From the NCBI RefSeq assembly GCF_030814435.1, contig NZ_JAUSUW010000003.1:1-64000 (forward strand): a stretch of DNA of 64,000 bases, read 5' to 3'. Each line of letters begins with the position of its first letter. Position 1 is the stretch's first letter. This stretch comes from Peteryoungia aggregata LMG 23059 (GTDB lineage: Bacteria > Pseudomonadota > Alphaproteobacteria > Rhizobiales > Rhizobiaceae). The position numbers were made by a program, and so were the translations under genes. Positions 27,829 to 36,472 of this stretch are shown here, piece by piece. The notes under the pieces were generated by a model, which did no database searches, was not told where the DNA came from, and worked only from the letters and a program-made list of their open reading frames with translations.

Positions 27829-30189
27829 ATGTTCGCCTTCTTTTCCCGATCGATTGCCGCAAAGCTTCTCGTGGTCACCGGTATCGCCATCGGTCTCGTG
27901 CTGTTTCTCTCGAACCTCGTCCTGATTTCCCAGACGCGTGACCGCGTTCATTCGCTGACGATGGAACAGGCAGATGCGGAAGCCAAATCGATCGCACGCG
28001 AAATCGCCGGCGACATCGGTGAACTGGCGAGTGCAGCGCGCACCATGTCCGGCGTGATCGGACGCGGCCATGAGGGCAAGTCGCTGGATCGCATGGGCAT
28101 CACCAATGTGCTCAAGGCGAACCTGGAGCAGAACCCCTTTGCCTTCGGCAGCTGGATGGCGGAAGAGCCCCGCGCAATCGACGGCCAGAAGGACGACATC
28201 AAGGGCAAAACGGACCTTTCGGCCAATGACGATGGCGACTTCACGCCCTACTGGTCGAAGAACAAGGATGGCGCGATCCAGTTCTCCACCTTCCGTGCCG
28301 ACTATCCGGCCGAATGGTACGCACTGGCCGCCAAGAGCGGCAAGGGGGCGATCACCGCACCCTACTTGGCCGAAGGAACCGACGTACCCACAACGATGAG
28401 CTCGATCGCCTATCCCGTCTTCTCCGGCGGCAAGATGATCGGCGTGACCGGGGTCGACATTTCGCTGTTGTCGCTGTCCGACAAGCTCAAGGCATTGAAG
28501 CCGTTCGAGACAGGACGCGTGCTTCTGGTCGCCCAGGGGGCGCAATGGCTCGTCGCTCCGACGGACGATCTGCTGATGAAACCCTATGAGGTGGAAGGCA
28601 CCGAGGCTCTGAAGACCGCCCTGTCCAGCGGCACAGGAAGCGTCGTACCGGATCTCGCAAACGATGCCGGTGAAGGCTTCGACCGCCTCATCTACCCATT
28701 TGCCGTTCCCGGCGTGAACACCACCTGGGCCGTTATCATCGACATCCCGCATGCCGCGATCAACGCGCCGGTCGAGGCCCAGACCATGATGATGATCGTG
28801 GGCGGCGTGATCGTGCTCGGCGCCGTGATGATCGCGCTGTTCCTTGCCGTGCGCTCGCTGGCGCAGCGCCCGCTGCATGGCCTCGTGGGCGATGTCGAAC
28901 GCATGACCAAGGGCGATTATGCAAGCGATGTTTCCAACCAGCATCGACATGACGAGATCGGCCTTGTGGCCAAGGCCCTGGACGGCTTCCGGCACAAGCT
29001 GGCCGATAGCCACACGGTGGCCGCGGAAGCGGACGCCCAGCGCAAGGCTGCCGAAGGCGAACGCCGCCGCAACGAAGAGGAACGCAACGCCTCGGCTTCG
29101 GTGCAACAGCATGTGGTCACCGCGCTTGGCAGCGGTCTGGCCCAGCTTTCGCATGGAAACCTGGCCTATCGCATCGCTGACGAGTTCCCGGGCGAATACG
29201 CTGCGCTGAAACGGGATTTCAACGATGCCGTGGCAAGCCTCGAACAGGCGATTGCCTCGGTAAACGGCAGCGTGGTCAACATCGCGGCCGGCACCAGCGA
29301 AATCTCGGAGAGTGCGGCAGATCTTTCCAAGCGCACCGAGCAGCAGGCAGCGAGCCTGGAGGAGACGGCTGCGGCTCTGAACGAGCTTACCGAGCAGGTC
29401 AATTCCAGCGCCGACAATGCAGGGACGGCCGCGAACACGGTCTCCGTCGCGGTCAAGGATGCGGAAAAATCCGGCGAAGTCGTGCAGAGGGCTGTCGCCT
29501 CCATGCATGGCATCGAACAGTCGTCGCAGGAAATCTCCCGCATCATCGGCGTGATCGACGAGATCGCCTTCCAGACGAACCTTCTCGCCCTTAATGCAGG
29601 GGTCGAGGCGGCGCGTGCCGGTGAAGCCGGCAAGGGCTTCGCGGTTGTCGCACAGGAAGTGCGCGAACTGGCGCAGCGCTCGGCCACGGCGGCGAAGGAA
29701 ATCAAGGCACTGATCAATGCTTCGGCCGCGCAGGTCAAGGACGGGGTGGAACTCGTCGGCCAGGCCGGGCAGACGCTCGAAAAGATCTCCCAGCAGGTCA
29801 TGCAGATCAACGGCCTGATCCGGCAGATCTCGGCTTCGGCCAGCGAGCAGGCTTCGGGCCTGAAGGAGGTCAATTCCGCCGTCAACCAGATGGACCAGGT
29901 GACACAGCAGAACGCGGCCATGGTGGAAGAGACCACTGCGGCGAGCATGGCGCTGCGCAACGAATCCGACACGCTGCGCGGTCTCGTGGCGAAGTTCCAG
30001 GTCGGCGGCGCCTCGGCTCCGGCTTCTGCCCTGCGGGCAACCGCCGAGACGATGCGCGGCGCGATATCCCGGCCGGCGCCGAGTGTGCGGGCACCAGCCC
30101 ATGCGCCGACCCATGCGCCGGCTCCGCGGAAGGTGGCGGCAGCAGGCGGCAGTTCCGCCGCCGGCGGAGACAATTGGGAAGAATTCTGA
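27829..30189 (+). CDS. Transmembrane chemoreceptor with Cache sensor and CheR-tether-like tail
   Basis: 786-aa methyl-accepting chemotaxis protein. A membrane segment (about 9-31), a periplasmic double-Cache-like sensor (about 35-310; [19 protein letters not shown]-like and [13 protein letters not shown] segments), a second membrane segment (about 318-342) and HAMP domains lead to the signalling hairpin with [20 protein letters not shown]. The last five residues are NWEEF after a flexible Ala/Pro-rich linker, very close to the NWETF pentapeptide that tethers CheR/CheB in enteric receptors. The ligand is unknown; ribokinase upstream and nucleoside hydrolase downstream hint at purine/ribose compounds. 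A strong terminator follows. Confidence 0.92.
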   Translation: MFAFFSRSIAAKLLVVTGIAIGLVLFLSNLVLISQTRDRVHSLTMEQADAEAKSIAREIAGDIGELASAARTMSGVIGRGHEGKSLDRMGITNVLKANLEQNPFAFGSWMAEEPRAIDGQKDDIKGKTDLSANDDGDFTPYWSKNKDGAIQFSTFRADYPAEWYALAAKSGKGAITAPYLAEGTDVPTTMSSIAYPVFSGGKMIGVTGVDISLLSLSDKLKALKPFETGRVLLVAQGAQWLVAPTDDLLMKPYEVEGTEALKTALSSGTGSVVPDLANDAGEGFDRLIYPFAVPGVNTTWAVIIDIPHAAINAPVEAQTMMMIVGGVIVLGAVMIALFLAVRSLAQRPLHGLVGDVERMTKGDYASDVSNQHRHDEIGLVAKALDGFRHKLADSHTVAAEADAQRKAAEGERRRNEEERNASASVQQHVVTALGSGLAQLSHGNLAYRIADEFPGEYAALKRDFNDAVASLEQAIASVNGSVVNIAAGTSEISESAADLSKRTEQQAASLEETAAALNELTEQVNSSADNAGTAANTVSVAVKDAEKSGEVVQRAVASMHGIEQSSQEISRIIGVIDEIAFQTNLLALNAGVEAARAGEAGKGFAVVAQEVRELAQRSATAAKEIKALINASAAQVKDGVELVGQAGQTLEKISQQVMQINGLIRQISASASEQASGLKEVNSAVNQMDQVTQQNAAMVEETTAASMALRNESDTLRGLVAKFQVGGASAPASALRATAETMRGAISRPAPSVRAPAHAPTHAPAPRKVAAAGGSSAAGGDNWEEF

Positions 30190-30214
30190 GCAGACAGGCG
30201 CCAGACGCCTCTGA

Positions 30215-30254
30215 ATTGGGGGGCGCTGCGATGCAGCGGCCCCCAATCTTTTTT
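30215..30254 (+). terminator. Rho-independent terminator after the chemoreceptor
   Basis: A 14-bp stem with one mismatch (30215-30228 with 30234-30247, ATTGGGGG...CCCCCAAT) and a CGATG loop is followed by CTTTTTT. It also ends close to the facing nucleoside hydrolase stop. Confidence 0.9.
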
Positions 30255-30256
30255 GC

Positions 30257-31201
30257 CTAGAGGCGTGCCAAACGTTCGATCAACAGGTCGAAGAAGCCAT
30301 CGGCATCGACATGACGCATGACGGTCGCGTTCGGCTGGCGGCCGGAGACGCGCCACCAGTCGACCACCGTCATGCCAACTGTCAGTTCCGACTGCAGCTC
30401 GATCTCGACGTTGCAATGGCGCCCACTGAAGAGCTCCGGCTTCAAGAGGTAGGCGACAACAGTAGGATCATGCAGCGGTCCGCCGTCGGAGCCATACTTC
30501 TCCTCGTCGAAGCGCTCGAAGAATTGCAGCCATTCCACCATGGCCCTGGCCGGCTTCGTGCCGATCTCCGCGATGCGGGCAACTCGGGCCTTGGTGGTCA
30601 TCAGCTGGTGCGTGACGTCAAGCGGCATCATGGTGACAGGTATGCCCGAGGCAAAGACGGCGGCGGCGGCATGCGGATCGACGTAGATGTTGAACTCGGC
30701 AGCGGGCGTGATGTTGCCGCCTTCGAAGAAGCCGCCGCCCATCATCACCAATTCCTTGACGCGCGGGGCAATGTCCGGTGCCTTTTCGAGTGCAAGGCCG
30801 ATATTGGTGAGCGGGCCGAGCGTGCAGAGCGTGACGGTGCCAGCCGGCTCGTTGCGCAGCGTCTCGATGATGAAGTCGACGGCATGCTGGCCCTCGACCG
30901 CCATTGTCGGTTCCGGGAGCACAGCCCCATCGAGACCGGTCTTGCCGTGGACGTGTTCGGCGGTGACGAGCGGACGCACCATCGGGCGATCGGCACCCTC
31001 GAAGACCCGACGGCCGGTTTCGCCACAGAGCTCGCAGACGACACGGGCATTGCGGCTGGTCAGCCGCAGCGGCACATTGCCGGCGACCGTGGTGATGCCG
31101 AGAAGCTCGACGTCGTCAGGGCTTGCGAAGGCGAGCATGAGGGCGGCGGCATCGTCCTGACCGGGGTCGGTGTCGATGATGATCTTGCGGGGTTCTGTCA
31201 T
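30257..31201 (-). CDS. Nucleoside hydrolase (IunH family)
   Basis: Calcium-dependent N-ribohydrolase splitting nucleosides into base and ribose. 314 aa with the family metal site DTDPGQDDAAAL at about 10-21, the MGGGFFEGGNITPAAEFN segment (active-site Asn/Glu) and the C-terminal LHDPTVVAYLLKPELF that supplies the last Asp. The lack of clear specificity residues leaves purine versus pyrimidine open. Released ribose could be used by the ribokinase about 3.5 kb away. The divergent Hsp20 gene has its own heat-shock promoter in the shared upstream region. Confidence 0.92.
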   Translation of the reverse strand: MTEPRKIIIDTDPGQDDAAALMLAFASPDDVELLGITTVAGNVPLRLTSRNARVVCELCGETGRRVFEGADRPMVRPLVTAEHVHGKTGLDGAVLPEPTMAVEGQHAVDFIIETLRNEPAGTVTLCTLGPLTNIGLALEKAPDIAPRVKELVMMGGGFFEGGNITPAAEFNIYVDPHAAAAVFASGIPVTMMPLDVTHQLMTTKARVARIAEIGTKPARAMVEWLQFFERFDEEKYGSDGGPLHDPTVVAYLLKPELFSGRHCNVEIELQSELTVGMTVVDWWRVSGRQPNATVMRHVDADGFFDLLIERLARL

Positions 31202-31268
31202 GGGGCGATCCTACAGTCGAAAGGCGGAGGCTTGGAACGCGCCTCGGCTTTTGTCAAGCAAGAGAGTG

Positions 31269-31298
31269 CTTGTCGGTCGTGATGAGATTTCCCATATA
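31269..31298 (+). promoter_or_regulatory. Sigma-32 (RpoH)-type promoter of the Hsp20 gene
   Basis: CTTGTCG (31269-31275) and CCCATATA (31291-31298) are separated by 15 nt, close to the RpoH consensus CTTGAAA/CCCATNT used in rhizobia. It lies about 45 nt upstream of the Hsp20 start and points toward it. Confidence 0.7.
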
Positions 31299-31343
31299 GT
31301 TGCCGAGAGGACGGCTCTCCCGAGGGCCGGACAAGGGACCGAA

Positions 31344-31766
31344 ATGACGCGCAACAGACTGCCCACGGAAGCCTTCATCATCACGTTTGACACCAGCGAC
31401 GGTGGCGCCTTCCGGCGCCCGCGGGGCAGCGACGGCTATCCACCCTACGACATCGAGAGATTGCCCCCACAAAGGGGCGTGGAACGGCTGCGGGTGACAC
31501 TCGCCGTCGCCGGTTTCGACGAAAGCGAGTTGGATGTCAGCGTCGAGGCCAACCAATTGGTGATCCGGGGCAAGCAGGCAGAACGGGAAGAGGCCGACTA
31601 TCTGTTTCGCGGTATCGCCTCGCGGCAGTTCCAGCGCGTCTTCGCCATCGAAGACGGCATGGAGGTGACCGGGGCCTCGCTGCGCAACGGGTTGCTTTCC
31701 ATCGAGATCATCCGCCACGATCCGGTGCATCTGGTAAGGAAAATTAACATCTCCACCGCAGAATGA
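31344..31766 (+). CDS. Small heat-shock protein, Hsp20/alpha-crystallin family
   Basis: 140-aa ATP-independent chaperone that holds unfolding proteins. The alpha-crystallin domain covers about 38-128, with LRVTLAVAGFDESELDVSV and the closing G-x-L motif in SLRNGLLSIEI. The ATG at 31344 follows AAGGGA. An RpoH-type promoter lies upstream, and a DUF1150 gene follows 49 nt downstream, the pairing seen in rhizobia. The C-terminal IxI anchor is represented by INI near residue 135. Confidence 0.9.
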   Translation: MTRNRLPTEAFIITFDTSDGGAFRRPRGSDGYPPYDIERLPPQRGVERLRVTLAVAGFDESELDVSVEANQLVIRGKQAEREEADYLFRGIASRQFQRVFAIEDGMEVTGASLRNGLLSIEIIRHDPVHLVRKINISTAE

Positions 31767-31815
31767 ACGTTGCGGCAATGTTCGGCCGCCTCTCCCTCAT
31801 TCGCGGAGGATCGGA

Positions 31816-32073
31816 ATGTTACTGAAAGAAGCCTCAGCCCGCCTGACGAAATCCGAACTGGCGCATCTTGGCGCCGGGGAAGTGGGCTATATCCGCAAGA
31901 TGAAATCGGACGAAGTCTCGCGATGCTTTCCGGAAGCACCGGAAATCGATCCTACCCTTGATCTCTGGGCCCTGTTTGCCGCAGACGGTACGCCCATTCT
32001 GCTGACCGACAACCGGTCCAGCACCTTCTTCAAGGCAGCAGAAGACGATCTGAAGACAGTCTCGCTGCACTGA
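31816..32073 (+). CDS. DUF1150 family protein
   Basis: 85-aa soluble protein of unknown function with the conserved DLWALFAADGTPILLTDNR core that typifies DUF1150 in alphaproteobacteria. GGAGG lies 6 nt before the ATG. It follows the Hsp20 gene, so it is probably coexpressed under heat shock; a link to chaperone function is inferred only. Confidence 0.85.
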   Translation: MLLKEASARLTKSELAHLGAGEVGYIRKMKSDEVSRCFPEAPEIDPTLDLWALFAADGTPILLTDNRSSTFFKAAEDDLKTVSLH

Positions 32074-32113
32074 ACGGTGCAGCGTATCCTTCGCATCGGC
32101 GAGCCGATGCGAA

Positions 32114-32815
32114 TCAGCGCTTGCGGAAAGTCAGATAGGCCGAAGAGCGGCCTTCGCGCCGGGCCTTGGCCTCGTAGCGTGTTCCCGGCCAGCCTTCATA
32201 GGGCGTGAGCCAGTCGGCAGCATTGCGGGCCGTCCATTCGAACCCACCATGATCACGGCAGTGCTGCAGCGTCCAGTTGACATAGGTGTCGATGTCGGAG
32301 GCAAAGCAGAAGAGACCGCCCGGCTTTAGCACCTTGTGAAAGCGCTCGAGGTTCACCTGGGAAACGAAACGGCGCTTCCAGTGGCGCTTCTTCGGCCAGG
32401 GATCGGCGTAGAGGAGGTCGATCTGGTCAATCTGGCCTTCCGGCAGCCAGTCGAGCAGCTGGGTGGCGTCGTCGTCATAAACCCTGATGTTCTGCAGTCC
32501 CTCTGCCTCGACGACCGCGAGCAGCTTTGCCATGGAATTGACGAAGGGCTCGACGCCGATGAAGCCCGTCGAGGGATTGGTGCGGGCGCGGTGAACGAGA
32601 TGCTCACCGCCCCCGAAGCCGATTTCGAGGCGAATCTTGTCGACGGGCACGGGGAAGAGCGATTTCAGGTCTGCAGGGGTGGTCGAGGCCAAGTCGACCT
32701 TCAACTCGGGCAGGATGGTTTCCATGCGCCCGACCTGCTGCTCGCGCAACGGTTTGCCCTTGCGTCGACCGAAGAAGGCTTCGGTCGACCTCGTCTTGCG
32801 TTCCGCGTCCGTCAT
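32114..32815 (-). CDS. trmB: tRNA (guanine-N7-)-methyltransferase
   Basis: Makes m7G46 in the tRNA variable loop using SAM. 233 aa from the ATG at 32815, which has GAAGGTG upstream; the frame continues to 32935 but overlaps metK. SAM-binding [10 protein letters not shown] and the family motif [15 protein letters not shown] are present. It lies 7 nt after metK, which makes its cofactor, so the two are cotranscribed. Confidence 0.95.
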   Translation of the reverse strand: MTDAERKTRSTEAFFGRRKGKPLREQQVGRMETILPELKVDLASTTPADLKSLFPVPVDKIRLEIGFGGGEHLVHRARTNPSTGFIGVEPFVNSMAKLLAVVEAEGLQNIRVYDDDATQLLDWLPEGQIDQIDLLYADPWPKKRHWKRRFVSQVNLERFHKVLKPGGLFCFASDIDTYVNWTLQHCRDHGGFEWTARNAADWLTPYEGWPGTRYEAKARREGRSSAYLTFRKR

Positions 32816-32822
32816 TTCACCT

Positions 32823-34061
32823 TCAAGCCTTGAGCGCATCCTTGAGCGGCTTGACCAGATCGAGCTTCTCCCAGGAGAAGGAGCCGTCGCGGCCAGCCTT
32901 GCGGCCGAAATGGCCATAGGCCGAGGTCTTAGCATAGATCGGCTTGTTCAGGTCAAGATGGCGACGGATGCCCGATGGGGACAAATCCATCGTCTTGCGG
33001 ATGGCAGCCTCGACCTGGTCTTCCGTGATCGTGCCGGTGCCATGCAGATCGACATAGATCGACAGCGGCTGGGCGATGCCGATCGCATAGGAGATCTGGA
33101 TGGTGCAGCGTTCGGCAAGACCGGCGGCCACGACGTTCTTGGCGAGGTAGCGGGCAGCATAAGCGGCGGAGCGGTCGACCTTGGTCGTGTCCTTGCCGGA
33201 GAAGGCACCACCGCCATGGGGGGCGGCACCGCCATAGGTGTCGACGATGATCTTGCGGCCGGTAAGGCCTGCGTCGCCATCCGGGCCACCGATGACAAAC
33301 TTGCCGGTCGGGTTGATGTACCAGTTGCAGTCGTCGGCGATATTCAGCTCACCCAGCGCTTCGCGGATGAAGGGCTCGACGACCTGACGGACCTTCTTCG
33401 AATCCCAGCTGTCATCAAGATGCTGGGTGGAGAGGACGATGGACGTCACTTCAGCAGGCTTGCCGTCGACATAACGGACAGTGACCTGGCTCTTGGCGTC
33501 TGGGCCGAGCTTGCCGACTTCGCCCTCACCCTTCTTGCGGGCGGCAGAGAGGAGCTGCAGGATCTTGTGCGAGTAGTAGATCGGCGCCGGCATCAGGTCC
33601 GGCGTTTCCTTGCAGGCATAACCGAACATGATGCCCTGGTCGCCGGCGCCCTCGCTGTTGGAACTGTCGGCGGCCTTGTCGACACCCTGGGCAATATGGG
33701 CAGACTGCGAGTGCAGCAGCACGTCGATCTTGGCGGTCTTCCAGTGGAAACCGTCCTGCTCATAGCCGATGTCGCGGATGGCCTTGCGCGCGGCGGCCTT
33801 GAATTTTGCGGGGTTGATGACCTCATTGCCATTCTTGTCGGTCTTCATCAGGCTGGGCGGAAGACGAACTTCACCGGCGATGACGACGCGATTGGTGGTG
33901 GCAAGGGTTTCACAGGCGATGCGCACGGTCCAGGGATCGACCCCGGTCTTGGCCGCTTCACGATAGACCAGATCGACGATCTCGTCGGAAATGCGGTCAC
34001 AAACCTTGTCCGGGTGACCTTCGGATACGGATTCGCTGGTAAAGAGATAGTTCGCACGCAT
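32823..34061 (-). CDS. metK: S-adenosylmethionine synthetase
   Basis: Makes SAM from methionine and ATP. 412 aa from the ATG at 34061 ([19 protein letters not shown]). ATP/metal motifs include [16 protein letters not shown] and the glycine-rich [15 protein letters not shown] with KVDRSAAY. The 117-nt leader after the praR terminator contains an 8-bp inverted repeat (34131-34152). I could not recognise a SAM-II or SAM-V riboswitch by eye. Position between praR and trmB is the rhizobial order. Confidence 0.96.
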   Translation of the reverse strand: MRANYLFTSESVSEGHPDKVCDRISDEIVDLVYREAAKTGVDPWTVRIACETLATTNRVVIAGEVRLPPSLMKTDKNGNEVINPAKFKAAARKAIRDIGYEQDGFHWKTAKIDVLLHSQSAHIAQGVDKAADSSNSEGAGDQGIMFGYACKETPDLMPAPIYYSHKILQLLSAARKKGEGEVGKLGPDAKSQVTVRYVDGKPAEVTSIVLSTQHLDDSWDSKKVRQVVEPFIREALGELNIADDCNWYINPTGKFVIGGPDGDAGLTGRKIIVDTYGGAAPHGGGAFSGKDTTKVDRSAAYAARYLAKNVVAAGLAERCTIQISYAIGIAQPLSIYVDLHGTGTITEDQVEAAIRKTMDLSPSGIRRHLDLNKPIYAKTSAYGHFGRKAGRDGSFSWEKLDLVKPLKDALKA

Positions 34062-34130
34062 CGGGATTCCCCTCAAAGAATGAATGGAGGCATCGTTACT
34101 CAGTTCGAGATTCAATGACAAGCACACAAC

Positions 34131-34152
34131 CACATAAATATATCTTTATGTG
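34131..34152. promoter_or_regulatory. Inverted repeat in metK leader
   Basis: CACATAAA (34131-34138) and TTTATGTG (34145-34152) form a perfect 8-bp inverted repeat with a 6-nt spacer in an otherwise unusually A+T-rich leader. It could be an operator for a dimeric regulator such as the PraR-like protein encoded just upstream, or an RNA hairpin. Confidence 0.45.
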
Positions 34153-34177
34153 AGTAAACTTTTCCCACTGCAGGCAT

Positions 34178-34200
34178 AAAAAAAGCGGCCCTGCGGCCGC
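34178..34200 (-). terminator. Rho-independent terminator after the PraR-like gene
   Basis: On the minus strand GCGGCC and GGCCGC pair around a GCAG loop (34200-34185), followed by seven T (34184-34178). It separates the regulator transcript from metK. Confidence 0.9.
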
Positions 34201-34225
34201 TCTCTTGGTCAGGACTGCGATCCGG

Positions 34226-34645
34226 TCACTCGGCGTCCGCTTCGGCGGCAAGTGCCTTGACGAGATCGACGATCTTGCGGCGCACCTTGGGATCACCGAT
34301 CTTGACGAAGGCGCGGTTCAGCTGCAGGCCCTCGGACGAGGACAGGAAGTCGACAACGTAGTTGGAGCTGGAAGCTTCCGCCATACCGCTGGCGTTGGAC
34401 GCGTTTTCGCCCGGGGCGTCTTCGAAGAAGAAGGACACCGGAACGGTCAGAATATTCGAGATATTCTGCAGCCGGCTGGCGCCAACGCGGTTGGTGCCCT
34501 TTTCGTATTTCTGGATCTGCTGGAATGTGATTCCGAGGCTCTCACCAAGCTTCTCCTGGCTCATGCCAAGCATCGTACGACGAAGGCGAATCCGGCTACC
34601 GACATGGATGTCAATGGGGTTCGGCTTCTTCTTGTTCTCGATCAT
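34226..34645 (-). CDS. praR: XRE-family regulator, PraR/PhrR-like
   Basis: 139-aa DNA-binding protein from the ATG at 34645 (MIENKKKPNPID). A helix-turn-helix of the Cro/XRE type covers about 13-70 (GSRIRLRRTMLGMSQEKLG then LGITFQQIQKYEKGTNRVG), with a C-terminal region ending in VRRKIVDLVKALAAE. It closely resembles PraR of Rhizobium leguminosarum and PhrR of Sinorhizobium, regulators of biofilm/surface properties and low-pH response, from memory of the families. Upstream are two ACCATAAC direct repeats 22 nt apart, a likely autoregulatory operator. Its own terminator follows. Confidence 0.88.
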   Translation of the reverse strand: MIENKKKPNPIDIHVGSRIRLRRTMLGMSQEKLGESLGITFQQIQKYEKGTNRVGASRLQNISNILTVPVSFFFEDAPGENASNASGMAEASSSNYVVDFLSSSEGLQLNRAFVKIGDPKVRRKIVDLVKALAAEADAE

Positions 34646-34677
34646 TAATGTCGTCCTGACAAATTGTTGGCGTTCCG

Positions 34678-34707
34678 ACCATAACCCCATGCCCGCCCAA
34701 CCATAAC
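34678..34707. promoter_or_regulatory. Direct repeats upstream of praR (candidate operator)
   Basis: ACCATAAC occurs at 34678-34685 and again at 34700-34707, 22 nt apart (two helical turns), 33-62 nt before the regulator start. The spacing suits binding of two XRE dimers on one DNA face. Confidence 0.4.
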
Positions 34708-34792
34708 GATACGTTGTACTCGCCGTAGATGATCTTCCAGCATACTTGCAGATTACCGGTCGCGGCCACTATGCAATTTTAGGGGTTTTTGG

Positions 34793-36382
34793 TCAATTCT
34801 TCCGCCTAATAAAACCCAGACTAGAAACCGCTGCCAGGAAAGTCAGAGTTCCCAGCACCAACCAAAAGTTTAAATCACGATTGAAACCGTTCCATATTGG
34901 CACAGTTTCAACACCAACAGTTGCATCCAGGGCCCCAACGGTGTTCAAAGACAGGCCATCAATAATCTGCCCGAAGGGATTAATGGCGGCCGAAATGCCG
35001 TTGTTGGCGGCCCGGATCAGCGGAACACCGGTCTCCACGGCCCGCAACCGGGCCTGCAGGAAGTGCTGGTAGGGGCCGGGCGTCGCTCCGAACCAGGCGT
35101 CGTTCGTGACGTTCAGGAGCAGGTTTGCCCCACCAAGATCAGTGGGAATTTCTGCCGGGAAGATCGCCTCGTAGCAAATCAGGGGATAGAAGCCGATGCC
35201 CGAGGGTAGCTTCAGCGCCGTTCTGCTCGCTGCGGCAGTGAAGCCTCCCGGCAGACTGATCAGCTCCTCGATGCCGAACCGACGCAGTAAAGTTTCGAAA
35301 GGGACATATTCGCCGAAGGGTGTGAGGTGAACCTTGTCGCTGGCGCCAAGGATCTGGCCCTTGTCGTCGATCATGTAGACCGAGTTGTAGTAGAGCGGCG
35401 GCTGACCCGCGCCACGCTCCTCGGCCCTGACGGCGCCGGTCAGGAGGATTTGGCCATCTTGCAGGACATCGCCGATGCGCACGAGCGCATCGGGGTTCTC
35501 CGTCAGAATGAAGGGGACCGAGGTCTCCGGCCAGACGATCACGTCAGGCCTCGGCCTGCCCTCTTCGGTCGGCGCCGCCGTCAAGGCGAGATGCTTTTCA
35601 AAAATGCCGATGCGATCGGTGTTTTCCAGCTTCTGCGACTGGTCGATCGAGGGCTGTACAAGCCGGAAGGTAACGGTCTTCCCGCCCTCGGGCGGCGGGT
35701 CGAGATAGAGACGCCAGGCCCCATAGCCGAAATGCGCCGAGAGCAGCAGGCCTGACAGCAGGAGACCCGGCAGGGCACCCTTCCGGGTTCCGAGCAGGGC
35801 AGGAGAGGCAAAGACAAAGACGGCAAGCGCCGAGATCGCCAGAATGCCAAGCACATGGCTTGACTGCATCATCAGCGGGATGGGCATGGCGGCATAACCA
35901 ATGGCATTCCAGGGAAAGCCGGTGGCCACGATGCTGCGGAGCCATTCGGCAAAACCGAAGCCCGCGGCAAGGGCCGCTACACGGCCCATGCCATCCGACC
36001 AGAGAAGGCGGGAAAGCGCGGTTGCGAACCCATAAAAGAGGGCGAGGACGGCGGGCAGGCCGAGCACGGCGAGCGGCAGAGCCCAGGCGAACTCCTCGGC
36101 TTCCAGCAACAGGGCATTGCCCAGCCACCACAGGCCGCAGACGAAATAGCCAAAGCCGAACCACCAACCGATCCAGAAGGAGGACGACAAGCCGGCTCTG
36201 CCCGTCTCGGCATTTCCCGTGGCGCCGTCGAGCAGCCAGACGAGCAAGGTGAAGGAGACGAACATCGCCGCGAATATGCCGAAGGGCGGCAGGGCCAAGG
36301 CCCCGATCGCTCCTGCGAGAACAGCGAGGCCGGCACGCCTCACGCCCCACAGCAGCAGGATCCTCGCTGCCAATGCCTGCAT
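34793..36382 (-). CDS. lnt: Apolipoprotein N-acyltransferase
   Basis: Adds the third acyl chain to lipoproteins in the inner membrane. About 529 aa from the ATG at 36382 (GAGGGG 5 nt upstream); a GTG two codons earlier is less likely. Six to seven N-terminal helices precede a periplasmic nitrilase-like domain with the Glu-Lys-Cys triad: VWPETSVPF (Glu), KVHLTPFGEYVPFE (Lys) and YPLICYEAIFP (Cys). A last helix (LVLGTLTFLAAVSSLGF) anchors the C terminus. It belongs to the phoH-ybeY-corC-lnt run. Confidence 0.95.
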   Translation of the reverse strand: MQALAARILLLWGVRRAGLAVLAGAIGALALPPFGIFAAMFVSFTLLVWLLDGATGNAETGRAGLSSSFWIGWWFGFGYFVCGLWWLGNALLLEAEEFAWALPLAVLGLPAVLALFYGFATALSRLLWSDGMGRVAALAAGFGFAEWLRSIVATGFPWNAIGYAAMPIPLMMQSSHVLGILAISALAVFVFASPALLGTRKGALPGLLLSGLLLSAHFGYGAWRLYLDPPPEGGKTVTFRLVQPSIDQSQKLENTDRIGIFEKHLALTAAPTEEGRPRPDVIVWPETSVPFILTENPDALVRIGDVLQDGQILLTGAVRAEERGAGQPPLYYNSVYMIDDKGQILGASDKVHLTPFGEYVPFETLLRRFGIEELISLPGGFTAAASRTALKLPSGIGFYPLICYEAIFPAEIPTDLGGANLLLNVTNDAWFGATPGPYQHFLQARLRAVETGVPLIRAANNGISAAINPFGQIIDGLSLNTVGALDATVGVETVPIWNGFNRDLNFWLVLGTLTFLAAVSSLGFIRRKN

Positions 36383-36472
36383 AACCACCCCTCAGAATCG
36401 CGAATCAACAGCCGGCAGTCTCCCAAAAAACAGGGGCTGTGTCGCGTTTTTACCGGGGATGACAGGAACCGT

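Noticed and set aside
27811..30246. Very long open frame antisense to the Cache chemoreceptor
   Set aside because: Its translation is low in complexity, lacks any domain and mirrors the codon bias of the real gene on the other strand.
34062..34200. SAM-II/SAM-V riboswitch before metK
   Set aside because: I looked for the conserved pseudoknot cores and did not find a convincing match by eye; left as an open question among the findings.
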